Source of the DNA: an uncultured Bacteroidaceae bacterium
Lineage (GTDB): Bacteria > Bacteroidota > Bacteroidia > Bacteroidales > Bacteroidaceae
DNA: 64,000 nucleotides
NCBI GenBank assembly: GCA_905235525.1
Contig: CAJOLW010000020.1
Coordinates: forward strand, 1 to 64,000
Reading direction: 5' to 3'
Under the pieces are notes generated by a model. That model did no database searches, was not told the origin of the DNA, and saw only the letters and a list, made by a program, of their open reading frames with translations. Positions 9,014 through 19,500 of this stretch are shown here, one piece after another. The position numbers and the translations under genes were made by a program. Position 1 is the first letter of the stretch. Each line of letters opens with the position of its first letter.

Positions 9014-9313
9014 ATGGAGCAAATTGAACGTATCAAAGAGATGGAGCAATGCTTGGAGCAAGTTGCTGCAGCAGTGGAGCAGTTGTCGGCAGCATTGAGT
9101 CAATATACAGAAGTTCAGGAAGCCCTTCGGAAACTGGAAGGCTACCTAAGTAGTGAGGAATGGAAACGAGACTTTGAGGATGACGAGGCAGGACGGTTAC
9201 CGAAAGACTTGAAGCGTGGGGTGCTTTCGGAAGATGGCATTTGGAATGTGCTGAAAGACAGTCGGGAGTTGGAGAATCGGATGCAGGAAATGGTGACAGA
9301 ACGAATGAGATGA
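9014..9313 (+). CDS. DUF4298 family protein
   Basis: A 99-residue acidic, helical, soluble protein starting MEQIERIKEMEQ at ATG 9014. The pattern of an N-terminal coiled coil (about 1-45), YLSSEEWKRDFEDDEAGRLP and RGVLSEDGIWNVL matches the DUF4298 family, a small cytoplasmic family of unknown function in Firmicutes and Bacteroidetes. I chose this start because the frame upstream overlaps the symporter gene and the terminator hairpin. GAGG at 9005-9008 could serve as a ribosome site. It ends 86 bp before the kinase-like gene. No catalytic motif is visible. Confidence 0.7.
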   Translation: MEQIERIKEMEQCLEQVAAAVEQLSAALSQYTEVQEALRKLEGYLSSEEWKRDFEDDEAGRLPKDLKRGVLSEDGIWNVLKDSRELENRMQEMVTERMR

Positions 9314-9355
9314 ACATAAAAGGCAAAAATATTTCTCCATGTCAAAAAAAGAGTG

Positions 9356-9363
9356 TATCTTTG
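9356..9363 (+). promoter_or_regulatory. -7 box of the cytidylate-kinase-like gene
   Basis: TATCTTTG followed by C, 36 bp before the ATG at 9400. The -33 box is weak. Confidence 0.5.
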
Positions 9364-9399
9364 CCTGTGACCAATGAACAACTTATAAAAATATCAACT

Positions 9400-10041
9400 A
9401 TGAACAAGAATGAGAAATTTGTGATCACCCTCAACCGCGAATTGGGTAGCGGTGGGCGCACTGTCGGAGAAAAACTGGCGGCGAAATTAGGTGTAAAGTT
9501 CTACGACAAGGCACTTATCAAGGCTTTGGAAGAGAAATACAATCTGACGGTAGAGGAAATCGAGAGATTGAAAGGAAGAAACCATAGTTGGTGGGCTGAA
9601 TTTTCGCGCAGTTTCTTTCTTGCAGAGAAGGTGAAGACCATGTACTACAATGACATCTCTGCACTTGATGAACCTGATGTGCTGACAACTGACGAGATGT
9701 TTGAAACAGAGAAACAAATCCTGACAAATATTGCAGAAGAGGAGTCGTGCATCATTGCGGGTCGTTTGGGCTTCTCAGTGTTTAGCAACCATCCCAATCA
9801 CTTGAGCATTCTGATTCAAGCACCCATGGAACAGCGCATTCAACGTGTGATGAAGAAGCAGTTGCTTGGTCGTGAGGATGCAGAGAAAGTCATTAAGAAG
9901 GTGGACAAGATGCGTGAGAACTATGTGAAGAAGTATGCCGAGACCTCACGTTATGACACTCGTAATTATGACCTCGTCATTTCTATGGCAGGACATACTG
10001 AGGATGAAGTGGTGGATTTGATTATGCAGTACATCAAATAA
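9400..10041 (+). CDS. Cytidylate kinase-like (AAA_26) protein
   Basis: The 213-residue protein begins MNKNEKFVITLNRELGSGGR. The GSGGRTVGEKLAAKLG stretch (about residues 16-31) is the modified P-loop of the cytidylate-kinase-like family (AAA_26). Further on it has IIAGRLG and a helical lid rich in Arg and Lys (QRIQRVMKKQLLGREDAEK). These proteins resemble Cmk but are distinct from it, and their nucleotide substrate is generally not known. The start at 9400 is preferred because a -7 box lies just upstream. The longer frame back to 9241 overlaps the DUF4298 gene. Confidence 0.8.
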   Translation: MNKNEKFVITLNRELGSGGRTVGEKLAAKLGVKFYDKALIKALEEKYNLTVEEIERLKGRNHSWWAEFSRSFFLAEKVKTMYYNDISALDEPDVLTTDEMFETEKQILTNIAEEESCIIAGRLGFSVFSNHPNHLSILIQAPMEQRIQRVMKKQLLGREDAEKVIKKVDKMRENYVKKYAETSRYDTRNYDLVISMAGHTEDEVVDLIMQYIK

Positions 10042-10066
10042 TACACCCCAATTGTGACGAATAACA

Positions 10067-10102
10067 AAGCGGCACCAAGTTTCATCGAACTTAGTGCCGC
10101 TT
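10067..10102. terminator. Shared hairpin terminator between convergent genes
   Basis: Stem AAGCGGCAC / GTGCCGCTT with an inner AAGTT / AACTT extension, between the kinase-like gene (+) and the leuD-fusion gene (-). It could end transcription from both sides. Confidence 0.7.
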
Positions 10103-10138
10103 AATTATTGACGCATTATATAAAATATGTGGGAACTG

Positions 10139-11311
10139 TTATCCCTTCTGATTGTAATCAGCATTGAGTTGGTTCATGGCATTTAACAGTTTGTGAGTGT
10201 ACACCAATGGAAGAAAACCTACACAAGAGCCTAACACACACCAAAGCCAGTAATCAGATGCACCGAAAGAGTACGGAATCTGACGACGCTGAAGTTCGTT
10301 ACCAATGCGATTGCTGATCTTGTGGGACCACACAAGGTATGCGATACCACCCGTAAGCCATCCCCAAAGGAAGAACACCCACAAGTAATTGGTAGTCTTG
10401 CGACCATCATATCGGGTGGCAACAGTGTTAATCTCACTTGATATCTGAGCAAGCACAACGATGCCATAAATACCCAATGTAATGAGGCTCAGTAAAAAGA
10501 ACTTCGCCAATCCCCGATTGATAGGCAGCAACTTCTTAGGTACGAAAGGTTCACTTTCCTTGGCTGTCACCTCAATGGGAGCGACCTCTTCAGCAGACTC
10601 TTCAGCGGGAGCCTCGTTAGAGGCTTCGACGTAGAGAGAAGCGGAAGCCTGAGGAGTTTCAGGGGATTCAGGAGTTTCAGGGGATTCAGGTGCTGCTTCC
10701 TCTTTCTTTTCAAATGCCTCAATCTTCTCTTTATTAGAAAGCAGGAAGTCGATGTCGTCGTAGGCATTCATGAGGCAATACTTCTTATAGGAGTTGATGT
10801 CGAAGTGCTCGCTGTGGCCTGTGGCGAGGTTGGTCACCGTCTGGTTGGGCACGTCCACCTTCACCTCTGTCTGTGAGTTGTCAGCGATGCTGTTGAAAAG
10901 TTCCTGCTGGAACTCCTTGCTGACAATGACGGGCAGTACGAAACAGTTGAGGAGGTTGTTGCGATGGATGTCTGCGAAAGAACTGGAGATGACCACACGC
11001 ACACCGTAGCCAGCAATCGCCCATGCGGCATGTTCGCGACTGGAACCTGAACCCCAGTTCTGACCGCCCACAATGATTTCGTGTACACCCTTGCGAGGTG
11101 CCTCGGCATACTCAGGCTTGTTCATCACGAAGTCCTTCACAGGGTTGCCATCTGCATCAAAACGAAGGTCGTGCATGAAGGCATCGCCAAAGAACTGTGG
11201 GTCACGCGTCGTGCTCGCCAAGTAGCGGGCAGGAATGATGAGGTCGGTATTGCAGTTGTCAATCTGAATCGGAATGCAGGTTGACTGGATGATGTCAAAT
11301 TTTTCTTTCAT
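10139..11311 (-). CDS. leuD: Isopropylmalate isomerase small subunit fused to a DUF4234-like membrane domain
   Basis: Residues 1 to about 200 form a complete LeuD: SRYLAS-type start region, GGQNWGSGSSREHAAWAI near residue 80-97 and the swivel domain. With LeuC it isomerises 2- to 3-isopropylmalate in leucine synthesis. LeuD normally ends near here. This frame continues without a stop through an acidic Pro/Glu/Ser linker (about 201-260, with PESPETPESPETP) into three hydrophobic segments (about 271-288, 309-328, 355-371). The first, with FFLLSLITLGIYGI, is typical of DUF4234. The fusion would tether the enzyme to the inner membrane. It is the last gene of the leuA-leuC-leuD operon, 4 nt after leuC. 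A lost stop codon between two genes is the alternative origin. Confidence 0.85.
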   Translation of the reverse strand: MKEKFDIIQSTCIPIQIDNCNTDLIIPARYLASTTRDPQFFGDAFMHDLRFDADGNPVKDFVMNKPEYAEAPRKGVHEIIVGGQNWGSGSSREHAAWAIAGYGVRVVISSSFADIHRNNLLNCFVLPVIVSKEFQQELFNSIADNSQTEVKVDVPNQTVTNLATGHSEHFDINSYKKYCLMNAYDDIDFLLSNKEKIEAFEKKEEAAPESPETPESPETPQASASLYVEASNEAPAEESAEEVAPIEVTAKESEPFVPKKLLPINRGLAKFFLLSLITLGIYGIVVLAQISSEINTVATRYDGRKTTNYLWVFFLWGWLTGGIAYLVWSHKISNRIGNELQRRQIPYSFGASDYWLWCVLGSCVGFLPLVYTHKLLNAMNQLNADYNQKG

Positions 11312-11315
11312 AATG

Positions 11316-12707
11316 TCAAATCTTTCTTGGGTCAGTTACTACTCCTGTGATTGCTGATGCTGCCACCACCAATGGGCTGGCAAGGATGGTGCGGGCACCG
11401 GGACCTTGACGACCGACGAAGTTGCGGTTGCTGGTGGAGATGGAGAGTTTGCCAGCAGGCACCTTATCAGGGTTCATGGCAAGGCATGAAGAACAAGATG
11501 GGAGGCGGAGTTCAAAACCTGCCTCTTCCAGAACCTTGTCAATGCCCTCGTCGATAATCTGCTGACGCACCAACCATGAGCCAGGCACGAGCCAAGCCAC
11601 CACGTTGTCAGCCTTCTTCTTGCCCTTCACCACAGAAGCAAAGGCACGGAAATCTTCGATACGGCCATTGGTGCAGGCGCCGAGGAAGCAGTAATCAACA
11701 GGCACACCTTCAAGTTTCTGACCCGGTTCAAACTGCATATATTCGAGCATGCTCAAGAACTGAGAGCGGTCTGCTTCGGGAATCTCTTCGAGAGTCGGGA
11801 TGCACTCGTCGATGGCGATGCCAGCACCCGGGTTCGTTCCGTAGGTGATGCGGGGAGCGATGTCCTCGGCACGATAAGTCACCTCCTTGTCGAACACGGC
11901 ATCCTCGTCAGAACGGAGTCTCTTCCACTCTTCCACAGCCTTGTCCCAGTCTTCACCCTTCGGTGCATATTCACGACCTTTCAGATATTCGAAGGTGATT
12001 TCATCGGGAGCAATCAGACCCGCACGGCTACCCATCTCGATGGAGAGGTTGGAGAGCGTCAAACGTCCCTCCATGCTCATGCTACGGACAGCCGAACCAG
12101 CATATTCCACTGCATACCCCGTGGCACCACTGGTGGTCATCTGTGCCATAATGTAGAGTGCCACATCCTTGGCAGTCGTACCTTCAGGCAGTGTACCTTC
12201 AATATTGATGCGCATGGTCTTGGGCTTGCTCTGCAAGATGCACTGCGAAGCCAACACCTGAGCAACCTCACTGGTACCGATACCCATTGCGATGGCACCC
12301 ACTGCACCATGCGTGGAAGTATGTGAGTCACCACATACGATGGTCATGCCCGGCAGCGAAAGTGCCTTCTCAGGACCCACCACATGGATGATGCCGTTGT
12401 CCTTTGTGCCCATCGCAAAGTGCTTGATGCCAAACTCCTCGCAGTTCGCCTTCAGGGTTTCCACCTGCTTGCGTCCCACAGGGTCGTCGATGCGCTCCTG
12501 CTGATCGGAAGGAGTGTTATGGTCAGGCATTGCCACAATACGCTCTAAACGAAAAGGTTTAATTCCCTTATCGCGAAGCGTATCAAACGCCTGCGGACTT
12601 GTTACCTCATGGCAATACAATCGGTCAATATAAAGTTGTGTAGGACCGTCTTCAATAGTTTGCACTATATGTGCATCCCATATCTTGTCAAATAATGTCT
12701 TTCCCAT
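11316..12707 (-). CDS. leuC: 3-isopropylmalate dehydratase large subunit
   Basis: The 463-residue protein is the aconitase-family large subunit that binds the 4Fe-4S cluster. Visible signatures are [23 protein letters not shown] (near residues 130-150), GACTNGR and [10 protein letters not shown], which supply the three cluster cysteines. It works with LeuD on 2-isopropylmalate. Length is normal. It follows leuA by 3 nt and precedes leuD by 4 nt, so all three are translated from one mRNA under the leucine attenuator upstream of leuA. leuB was not found in the window. Confidence 0.97.
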   Translation of the reverse strand: MGKTLFDKIWDAHIVQTIEDGPTQLYIDRLYCHEVTSPQAFDTLRDKGIKPFRLERIVAMPDHNTPSDQQERIDDPVGRKQVETLKANCEEFGIKHFAMGTKDNGIIHVVGPEKALSLPGMTIVCGDSHTSTHGAVGAIAMGIGTSEVAQVLASQCILQSKPKTMRINIEGTLPEGTTAKDVALYIMAQMTTSGATGYAVEYAGSAVRSMSMEGRLTLSNLSIEMGSRAGLIAPDEITFEYLKGREYAPKGEDWDKAVEEWKRLRSDEDAVFDKEVTYRAEDIAPRITYGTNPGAGIAIDECIPTLEEIPEADRSQFLSMLEYMQFEPGQKLEGVPVDYCFLGACTNGRIEDFRAFASVVKGKKKADNVVAWLVPGSWLVRQQIIDEGIDKVLEEAGFELRLPSCSSCLAMNPDKVPAGKLSISTSNRNFVGRQGPGARTILASPLVVAASAITGVVTDPRKI

Positions 12708-12710
12708 TGT

Positions 12711-14213
12711 TTAGTTGCGGAATTTATTGATACAATCGATATAAGCCTCAACGGAAGCGGTGACGATGTCAGTATTGGCACCGAAACCATAGTAGAGATG
12801 GTTGTTGTACTCCACCTGCATGTGGACTTTACCCATATCATCACTACCCTTCGAGAGAGCCTGAATGGTGAACTCCTTAAGGGTCATCTTGCGCTTGATG
12901 ATACATTTCAGCGCATTGATGGCAGCATCTACAGGACCATTACCTGATGCCGCAGCCTCAAAGTGTTCGTTCGCTACCTGCAAACCGATGGATGCCACGG
13001 AACGAACGCCCTTGCCTGTAGTTACCTGCAGGTAGTCGAGTTTCACGTTGTGTGTCTCCGAACGGTCAGCACCAGCCAACACAAGGATGTCATCATCAGT
13101 CACTTCTTTCTTCTTATCAGCCAGTTTGAGGAACTCCTCATAGAGTTTATCCAGTTTCTCGCCATCCACTTCCACACCATTCACATGCAGACGATGCTTC
13201 AGTGCTGCACGTCCACTTCGGGCGGTCAGCACGATGGCATTATCGTCGATACCCACTTCCTTGGGATCCATAATTTCGTAGGTCGAAGCATTCTTCAGCA
13301 CACCGTCTTGATGAATACCGCTGGAGTGTGCAAACGCGTTCTTACCCACAATCGCCTTGTTAGGCTGCACAGGCATGTTCATGAGGCTTGACACCATTCG
13401 GCTCGTCGGATAAATCTTTGTCGTGTTGATGTTCGTTTCAATGCCCAAGTCGGGGTGAGTCTTGAAAATCATTGCCACCTCTTCCAATGAGGTGTTACCG
13501 GCACGTTCGCCGATACCATTGATGGTCACCTCTACTTGACGCGCTCCACCCAACACACCTGCCACCGTGTTGGCAGTTGCCATGCCGAGGTCATTGTGGC
13601 AGTGAGTCGAGAGGATGGACTTGCCAGCCGCAAAGGCATCCACATGCTCATAGAGATACTTGATTTTCTCATGGTACTCGTTCGGTACACGGAAGCCCGT
13701 CGTGTCGGGGATGTTACAAACCGTCGCACCAGCCTTGGTCACCGCATCGATGACCCGTGCCAAATACTCATTGTCCGTACGACCTGCATCCTCAGCATAG
13801 AACTCTACATCCTCCACGTACTTCTTAGCATACTTCACCGCTGCCACAGCCCGTTCGATGATTTCTTCGGGTGTCGAGTTGAACTTGTACCTGATGTGTG
13901 AAGGCGATGTGCCAATACCCGTGTGGATGCGCTTCCGCTTCGCGTACTGCAACGCCTCTGCTGCACAGTCAATATCCTTCTCCACTGCACGGGTCAGCGC
14001 ACAGATGGTAGGCCAAGTGACCGCCTTTGAGATTTCCACCACACTATTGAAATCGCCAGGGCTGGAGATGGGGAAACCAGCCTCAATAACATCCACACCC
14101 AACGCTTCCAGTTGCTTAGCCACCTGAATCTTCTCAACCGTGTTGAGTTGACATCCTGGCACCTGTTCGCCATCGCGGAGCGTCGTGTCGAAAATAAATA
14201 ATCTATCTGCCAT
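12711..14213 (-). CDS. leuA: 2-isopropylmalate synthase
   Basis: The 500-residue enzyme makes 2-isopropylmalate from acetyl-CoA and 2-oxoisovalerate, the first committed step of leucine synthesis. It has [17 protein letters not shown] near the N-terminus, [14 protein letters not shown] (metal-binding HxH, about residue 205), [15 protein letters not shown], and a C-terminal regulatory domain (after about residue 385) for feedback by leucine. It is the first gene of leuA-leuC-leuD. The ATG at 14213 lies about 45 bp after the attenuator hairpin. Confidence 0.96.
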   Translation of the reverse strand: MADRLFIFDTTLRDGEQVPGCQLNTVEKIQVAKQLEALGVDVIEAGFPISSPGDFNSVVEISKAVTWPTICALTRAVEKDIDCAAEALQYAKRKRIHTGIGTSPSHIRYKFNSTPEEIIERAVAAVKYAKKYVEDVEFYAEDAGRTDNEYLARVIDAVTKAGATVCNIPDTTGFRVPNEYHEKIKYLYEHVDAFAAGKSILSTHCHNDLGMATANTVAGVLGGARQVEVTINGIGERAGNTSLEEVAMIFKTHPDLGIETNINTTKIYPTSRMVSSLMNMPVQPNKAIVGKNAFAHSSGIHQDGVLKNASTYEIMDPKEVGIDDNAIVLTARSGRAALKHRLHVNGVEVDGEKLDKLYEEFLKLADKKKEVTDDDILVLAGADRSETHNVKLDYLQVTTGKGVRSVASIGLQVANEHFEAAASGNGPVDAAINALKCIIKRKMTLKEFTIQALSKGSDDMGKVHMQVEYNNHLYYGFGANTDIVTASVEAYIDCINKFRN

Positions 14214-14258
14214 ATTTTTGTTAAATTATACTTCTCCAAGCCATGAGTACGGCTACCT

Positions 14259-14300
14259 ACATATAAAAGTAAAACCTTCCCCATGACCATGAGAAAGGTT
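14259..14300 (-). terminator. Leucine attenuator terminator hairpin
   Basis: On the minus strand AACCTTTCTCATG and CATGGGGAAGGTT pair around a 2-nt centre and are followed by TTTTACTTTT. The 5' half (14289-14298) is also a perfect 10-bp complement of leader positions 14343-14352, which gives the competing antiterminator. It lies between the leader peptide and leuA. Confidence 0.85.
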
Positions 14301-14319
14301 AAACATTTTGTTTGTATCG

Positions 14320-14415
14320 TTATGCTTGATAGCAACTGCACACCTTTCTCATCTTCGACCCTGTAAGTCGAAGTCCAAGAAGGTTCAGTAGTGCTATGTT
14401 GCTAAAATTTGCCAT
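14320..14415 (-). CDS. leu operon leader peptide
   Basis: A 31-codon frame begins at ATG 14415, just after the leuA promoter, and ends at TAA 14320-14322. Residues 9-17 read LLNLLGLRL, six leucines in nine codons. Codons 22-25 overlap the 5' arm of the antiterminator (14343-14352), and an earlier hairpin (14353-14359 with 14367-14373, extendable to CCTTCT with AGAAAGG) would hide that arm. Stalling on Leu codons would open this hairpin, free the arm to pair with 14289-14298 and block the terminator. Full translation to the stop would let the terminator form. This is the classical attenuation layout. Confidence 0.85.
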   Translation of the reverse strand: MANFSNIALLNLLGLRLTGSKMRKVCSCYQA

Positions 14416-14432
14416 TTTATTCAATTTAGGTG

Positions 14433-14464
14433 CAAAAGTACAACATTTTATTTTTACGGCAAAA
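14433..14464 (-). promoter_or_regulatory. Promoter of the leuACD operon
   Basis: Minus strand -33 TTTTG at 14460-14464, a 19-bp spacer, and -7 TACTTTTG at 14433-14440. The leader peptide starts 18 bp downstream of the -7 box. Confidence 0.75.
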
Positions 14465-14587
14465 CTTTTTCCTCGATATTTGTATGGAGTACATTAAAAA
14501 AGCCATCACCGCCCCACCCTCTCACACCTATTTGCAACAGCAAGGTTACCAACATCATATATAAAAAAGATGTCACCAACATCACAA

Positions 14588-14650
14588 ATAAAAAAGAAAG
14601 GGTGAAGAAATTGTTTTGTCTCGTCTCAGACAATTATTTCTTCACCCTTC
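14588..14650 (-). terminator. Terminator of the susCD unit
   Basis: A long hairpin with arms AAGGGTGAAGAAAT and ATTTCTTCACCCTT and inner pairing of ATTGTCT with AGACAA, followed on the minus strand by a T-rich tail (14588-14597). It begins about 37 bp after the susD stop. Confidence 0.85.
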
Positions 14651-14687
14651 ACTTTTTACAGAAGAATCATTAAAAATTCATCATTGT

Positions 14688-16493
14688 TTAATAACCAGGG
14701 TTCTGCTTGAGGGCTGGATTGATATCCATAATAGATGAAGGATAAGGGAAGAGCCTGTGCTTCTCCTGGAAACCTACAGTGAAACCGTCATCCTTTGCCT
14801 CATGCGTATGAACAATATAGAAACGGCTGTTAGCCTCTGTACCATGCTCCCATACCACATTTTCATCTTCCGGTTTAGGTTGGCGGAACAATTTGTCGAA
14901 GAGGTGAGGAACTGCAGAACCTGCTTTCTTTAGGTGTTCGATACCCTTAGCATCGTTCCAACGGAGGATATCCTGGAAACGACAGCCCTCAAACCAAAGT
15001 TCGTAGGATTTCTCTTTCTTCAACACTTCCATGTCAACAGTGCCGCTGACCGTCTTTGAGCCGGCACGTTCCTGAATCCTGTTGATGTAAATCTTAGCAG
15101 ATGCATTATCACCAGTCTGGAGGCAGCACTCTGCATAATTGAGCAACACCTCCGCATAGCGCATCACGATGATATTGTTCAAACGGAGGTTGCCACCGTG
15201 CTGACCGCCGTCAGTAACATCGTTTGCACGTACAATGTGCTTGAAAGGAAGCCAGAAGGACTGGCCATAGAGTCCCTGACTAACATCAGAGATACCAATT
15301 TCGGTAGAAGCCTTCTTCTCTTCCAGTGACATCTTGTTAAGGTTTTCGTCTGCATAGGTCATACCTTCAATGCCAGAAGTCTGATAGACTGCATCATCAA
15401 TATGCATGAGTGTGGCTTTAAAACGCTTGGAGTCGCCATCATTCTCATAGAATTCTTCACCATACCACTCAGGAACACCAATGGAACCCCAGCCATCACA
15501 GCCACCAATATACTTACCTACAGGATTAACCTTGAAGTTACCAGCACGCCAGTTGAAGCAGTTAGCCTCCATCCATGTTGAGTGCTGCATATAGCCCAGT
15601 CCACCACCAGTGCTCCAATCGCCGGCTGCAGGATTGTATCTCATGTTGATTTCGAATATTTTCTCTTTACAGCCATCACCCTCCACATGGAAGAGGTTGA
15701 GAAAATCATCGCCATCCACCAAATCATATTTCTTTGATTCGATGACTTTTCCGAGAGCAGTCTTGGCCTTATCGTACTGACCGGCAAACATATATGCCTT
15801 ACCAGCAAGTGCATTGGCAAATCCCTTCGTTACGCGATAGGTACCTTCCTTATCAGAAATGCTCGCACGTTCAACAAGGTCAGGAAGTGCCTCTTCGCAC
15901 TGCTGGGCTACCCATACGAAATATTCCTTCTGAGTCATCTCACTATTTTCTGGAGTGGCATCTGCACTAAGAAGATGATCAACGAAAGGCGGCTGACCCC
16001 AATAGCAAGCAAGAAGGAAGAAATTGTAGGCACGCAGCACCCTTGCCTCTGCGACAGCCTGCTTCTGGTAAGCAGTGGATGGATTAGCAAAATGTTCCAG
16101 CACAAGGTTGTCGCTATAAACAGAGAGGTAAAGTGCTCTGTAATGGAAGTTAATGGCCTCGGGAGTGTGGTCATAACGGAACTCATCAATAGAACCGCCA
16201 AACTCATGGTCACCATAGTTACCACCACCATAATTCACATCATCACCAGGGTGATTTGCGAGCACTTTAGCAGGTGTGTAGATACCAGGACCGCCAGAGA
16301 CAGTTGTACGTCCCAAAGTGTTGACCATGAAGTTTTCATACGCAGAGGCGAGTGCTTTCTCGCAATCCTCATCCGTAGAATAGAAACTCTCAATCGATAT
16401 AGAACCTTTCTTCTCAATATCAAGTTGATCTTGACATGATACAAATGCGACGCCGGCAAAAAGCGCAAGCATTGGAAATATTTTCTTATTCAT
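14688..16493 (-). CDS. SusD-family nutrient-binding lipoprotein
   Basis: The 601-residue surface lipoprotein has a lipobox ending in VSCQDQLDIEKKG (Cys near residue 20), followed by the SusD N-terminal pattern (SIESFYSTDEDCEKALASAYENF) and TPR-like helices. The C-terminal RagB/SusD part contains NNIIVMRYAEVLLNYAECCLQTG and YELWFEGCRFQDILRW. It caps the SusC channel and captures the ligand. It follows the susC gene by 20 nt. No glycosidase, sulfatase or peptidase gene adjoins the pair, so the ligand is unknown. Confidence 0.95.
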   Translation of the reverse strand: MNKKIFPMLALFAGVAFVSCQDQLDIEKKGSISIESFYSTDEDCEKALASAYENFMVNTLGRTTVSGGPGIYTPAKVLANHPGDDVNYGGGNYGDHEFGGSIDEFRYDHTPEAINFHYRALYLSVYSDNLVLEHFANPSTAYQKQAVAEARVLRAYNFFLLACYWGQPPFVDHLLSADATPENSEMTQKEYFVWVAQQCEEALPDLVERASISDKEGTYRVTKGFANALAGKAYMFAGQYDKAKTALGKVIESKKYDLVDGDDFLNLFHVEGDGCKEKIFEINMRYNPAAGDWSTGGGLGYMQHSTWMEANCFNWRAGNFKVNPVGKYIGGCDGWGSIGVPEWYGEEFYENDGDSKRFKATLMHIDDAVYQTSGIEGMTYADENLNKMSLEEKKASTEIGISDVSQGLYGQSFWLPFKHIVRANDVTDGGQHGGNLRLNNIIVMRYAEVLLNYAECCLQTGDNASAKIYINRIQERAGSKTVSGTVDMEVLKKEKSYELWFEGCRFQDILRWNDAKGIEHLKKAGSAVPHLFDKLFRQPKPEDENVVWEHGTEANSRFYIVHTHEAKDDGFTVGFQEKHRLFPYPSSIMDINPALKQNPGY

Positions 16494-16513
16494 AATTTTG
16501 TTCGTTTTAATAA

Positions 16514-19500
16514 TTAGAATGTTACATTTACTCCAAATACAACCTTCTTAGATGTAGGATAGTTACCATTGTCGAAGCCACGAGAAGCGCCGCTGTTGAG
16601 AGAAGAAGTCTCTGGGTCAGCACCTGGGTAACTTGTGATGGTGAAGAAGTCGTCAAGCGATATAGAGAAGCGAACCTGATTCATGAGGGCCTTCTTTGTC
16701 AATTTAGCAGGGAGTGTGTAGCCAAGTTGAATCTGCTTGAACTTGAAATAAGAGCCATTGAAGATGGCTGCATCAGAAGAGAAGAAAGTCCAGTCTGTTG
16801 CAACAGCCTTCATATCTGGATATTTAGCATTGTCACCAGGCTGCTTCCAAGAATCTTTCCAGTAAGTGTCAATACCGTTCACGCGTGGACGGTCAGCAGA
16901 CACCATCAAGTTGTAAATCTTGTTGCCGGCAGCACCTGTACCAAAGATTGTCAGGTCAAAACCTTTATATTCGAGGTTCAGTGTGATACCATAAGTGAAC
17001 TTAGGAATTGCACAACCCAGGTCTTGCTTGTCTTCGTCTGTCGGAGAACCTGTAATATTTCCATCCTTATCGAAGTATTGAGGTTTACCCGTTTCTTTGT
17101 CCACCCCAGCATACTTGAAGCCACGGAAGTACCAAATAGAGTGACCAGCCTCGAAAGTTGGCTGCAACTTGTTGTTGAAACCGCTGATACCAGTCTCGGT
17201 GATACGAGGAAGGATAGAGTTCACACTCTTCACCCTGTTCCTCAAAGTTGAGAAGTTTGTGCTGATACCATACTTCAGATCACCAATGTTATCACGCCAT
17301 CCAATCTCAAATTCAAAACCAGTGTTGAGAACCTTACCAGAGTTTACTGTTGCAGAACTAAAGCCAAGTTCTGGATAAGGTGAGATGTTAATCAAGAGGT
17401 CCTTAGTGATTTTGCGGTACCAGTCAAAACCAAATACCAAACGGTTGTTGAGGAAACGAGCATCAAGACCGAGGTCAACCTGCTCAGAAGTTTCCCAAGT
17501 GAGGTCTGGGTTTGCGAAACCTGAAGGTGCTGCTGCGGTGGTAGCGTTATCACCGAAGTTGTAATAACCACCAATGCTGACTGTAGAACTGTATCTGTAA
17601 CCATTCAGGATATTTACATTACCATTACGTCCCCAAGATGCACGCATCTTCAAGAAAGAAATGGTATTCTCATTAACAGCATCCTTGAAGAACTTCTCGT
17701 TGCTGATTGCCCAACCTGCAGAGAATGAAGGGAATGTTCCCCATCGCTTATCCTTAGAGAGTTTCGATGAATCGAATGCGTCACGGCGGAAGTTTGCCTG
17801 GAAATAGTAGCGACTGTCGTAAGCGTATGACAGACGACCGAAATAGGAGAGTTCTGTCAAGTCTGTTGGCTGATTGTTGGCAGAGAGATGGCTCTTACCA
17901 TTAGCACTCAAGAAGTCGATATACTGATAGTTCGATGCAGCGTCACCTTCCAGAATCTGCTGAGTATCAGAAGATGATGTACTGGTGTTGTCTCTATGGT
18001 TCTTAGTGAACGACATACCGACCATTGCACCAAGATCGTGCTTGCCGAATGACTTGTTGAAGTTCACGAAGTTCTCCCACTGATAATAGAGACCCGCATT
18101 GGTGCTTGCAGAGATAGAATATCTGTCACCGTATGCCATTGACGACAACCAGAAAGGAGTTGAAAAGTCATGAGAATTGCCATGAGTGATGCGGTAGCCA
18201 AGGCGTGAGGTGTATGTCAGGAAATCCCAAGGAGTGATGTTGGCAGCAAGATTACCACGAACATTGATACCACTGTTTCTTGCATTCTGACGGTCGCGCA
18301 TGGCAAGTGGATTACCAGTTGCATCCTCGATGAATTTTGAAGTACCATACCATACAGGATTTTCATCCGTATAGTCAGGAGGTGTCATGATATTGCCATG
18401 ATTTGCAAGAGTTGGGTCGTCCCAACGGTTTTTCATGTTCAGACCCATATCATCTTTACTATACACATAAGGAGCAGTAAGCGGGTCGATGGAAACAACA
18501 GAGTTGAGGAAAGACTGATAGCCATTGCCTACAGACTTTCTTGACCACTTTTCAACAGAAGTGTTGCTGGTTACGCTCAACCACTTGTAGAATTTGTAGT
18601 CTGCATTCACCTGTGCAGTGAAACGTTTGTAGGTGTCCTTGTCTCCTCTCACCATACCATTGTTGTTGACGAGACCAAGGGCTGCAAGAAAATGTCCTTT
18701 CTCATTACCACCCGAGACTGTCAGGTTTTGCTGAACACTCCAACTATTGCCGAACACTTCGTCATACCAATCGGTGTTTGTTCCCTTATAGCCCTTTGAT
18801 TCAAGTTCTTCGTCGGTGAGGTCACCCAAGTACTTGTGGTAAGCAATATATTCAGGAGCATCGAAGAGTTCTGCTTTCTTGCCAAGTGATTGGCTTGCGG
18901 CCTTGAGTCCATAGGAAACAGACACCTTACCACCATTGTTGGAACCGCTCTTGGTCGTGATGAGCACAACACCATTACCTGCCTGAGCACCATAAATGGC
19001 TGCTGATGCAGCATCCTTCAGCACCTCGATACTCTCAATGAGAGTTGGGTCCAGATAAGAGATGTTGTCCACTTTCAATCCATCCACGATAAGCAATGGG
19101 CTGATGTCGCCGCTATTTGAACTGTAACCACGTACACGGATTTCAGCCTCAGCACCGGGTGAGCCGCTGTTGATGATTTGTACACCAGATGCCTTTCCCT
19201 GAAGAGCAGCGGCAGCATCAGTAGTGGACAAATTCTTGATTTCATCACCTTTCACAGATGCAACTGCACCTGTCAGGTCACTCTTCTTCTGCACACCGTA
19301 ACCAACGACCACCACGTCGCTCAAAGCCTTCACGTCTTCTTCCAGATGAATCGTGAAGTTGTTGCGGTTGTTCACCTTCAACTGCTGGGTGATGAAACCC
19401 ACATAAGAAAACTGCAGCACTGGATTGTCGCCTTTGGTCTGCAAACTGAATCGTCCGTTGATGTCCGTAACGACGCCGTTGCTTGTGCCCTTTTCCAGAA

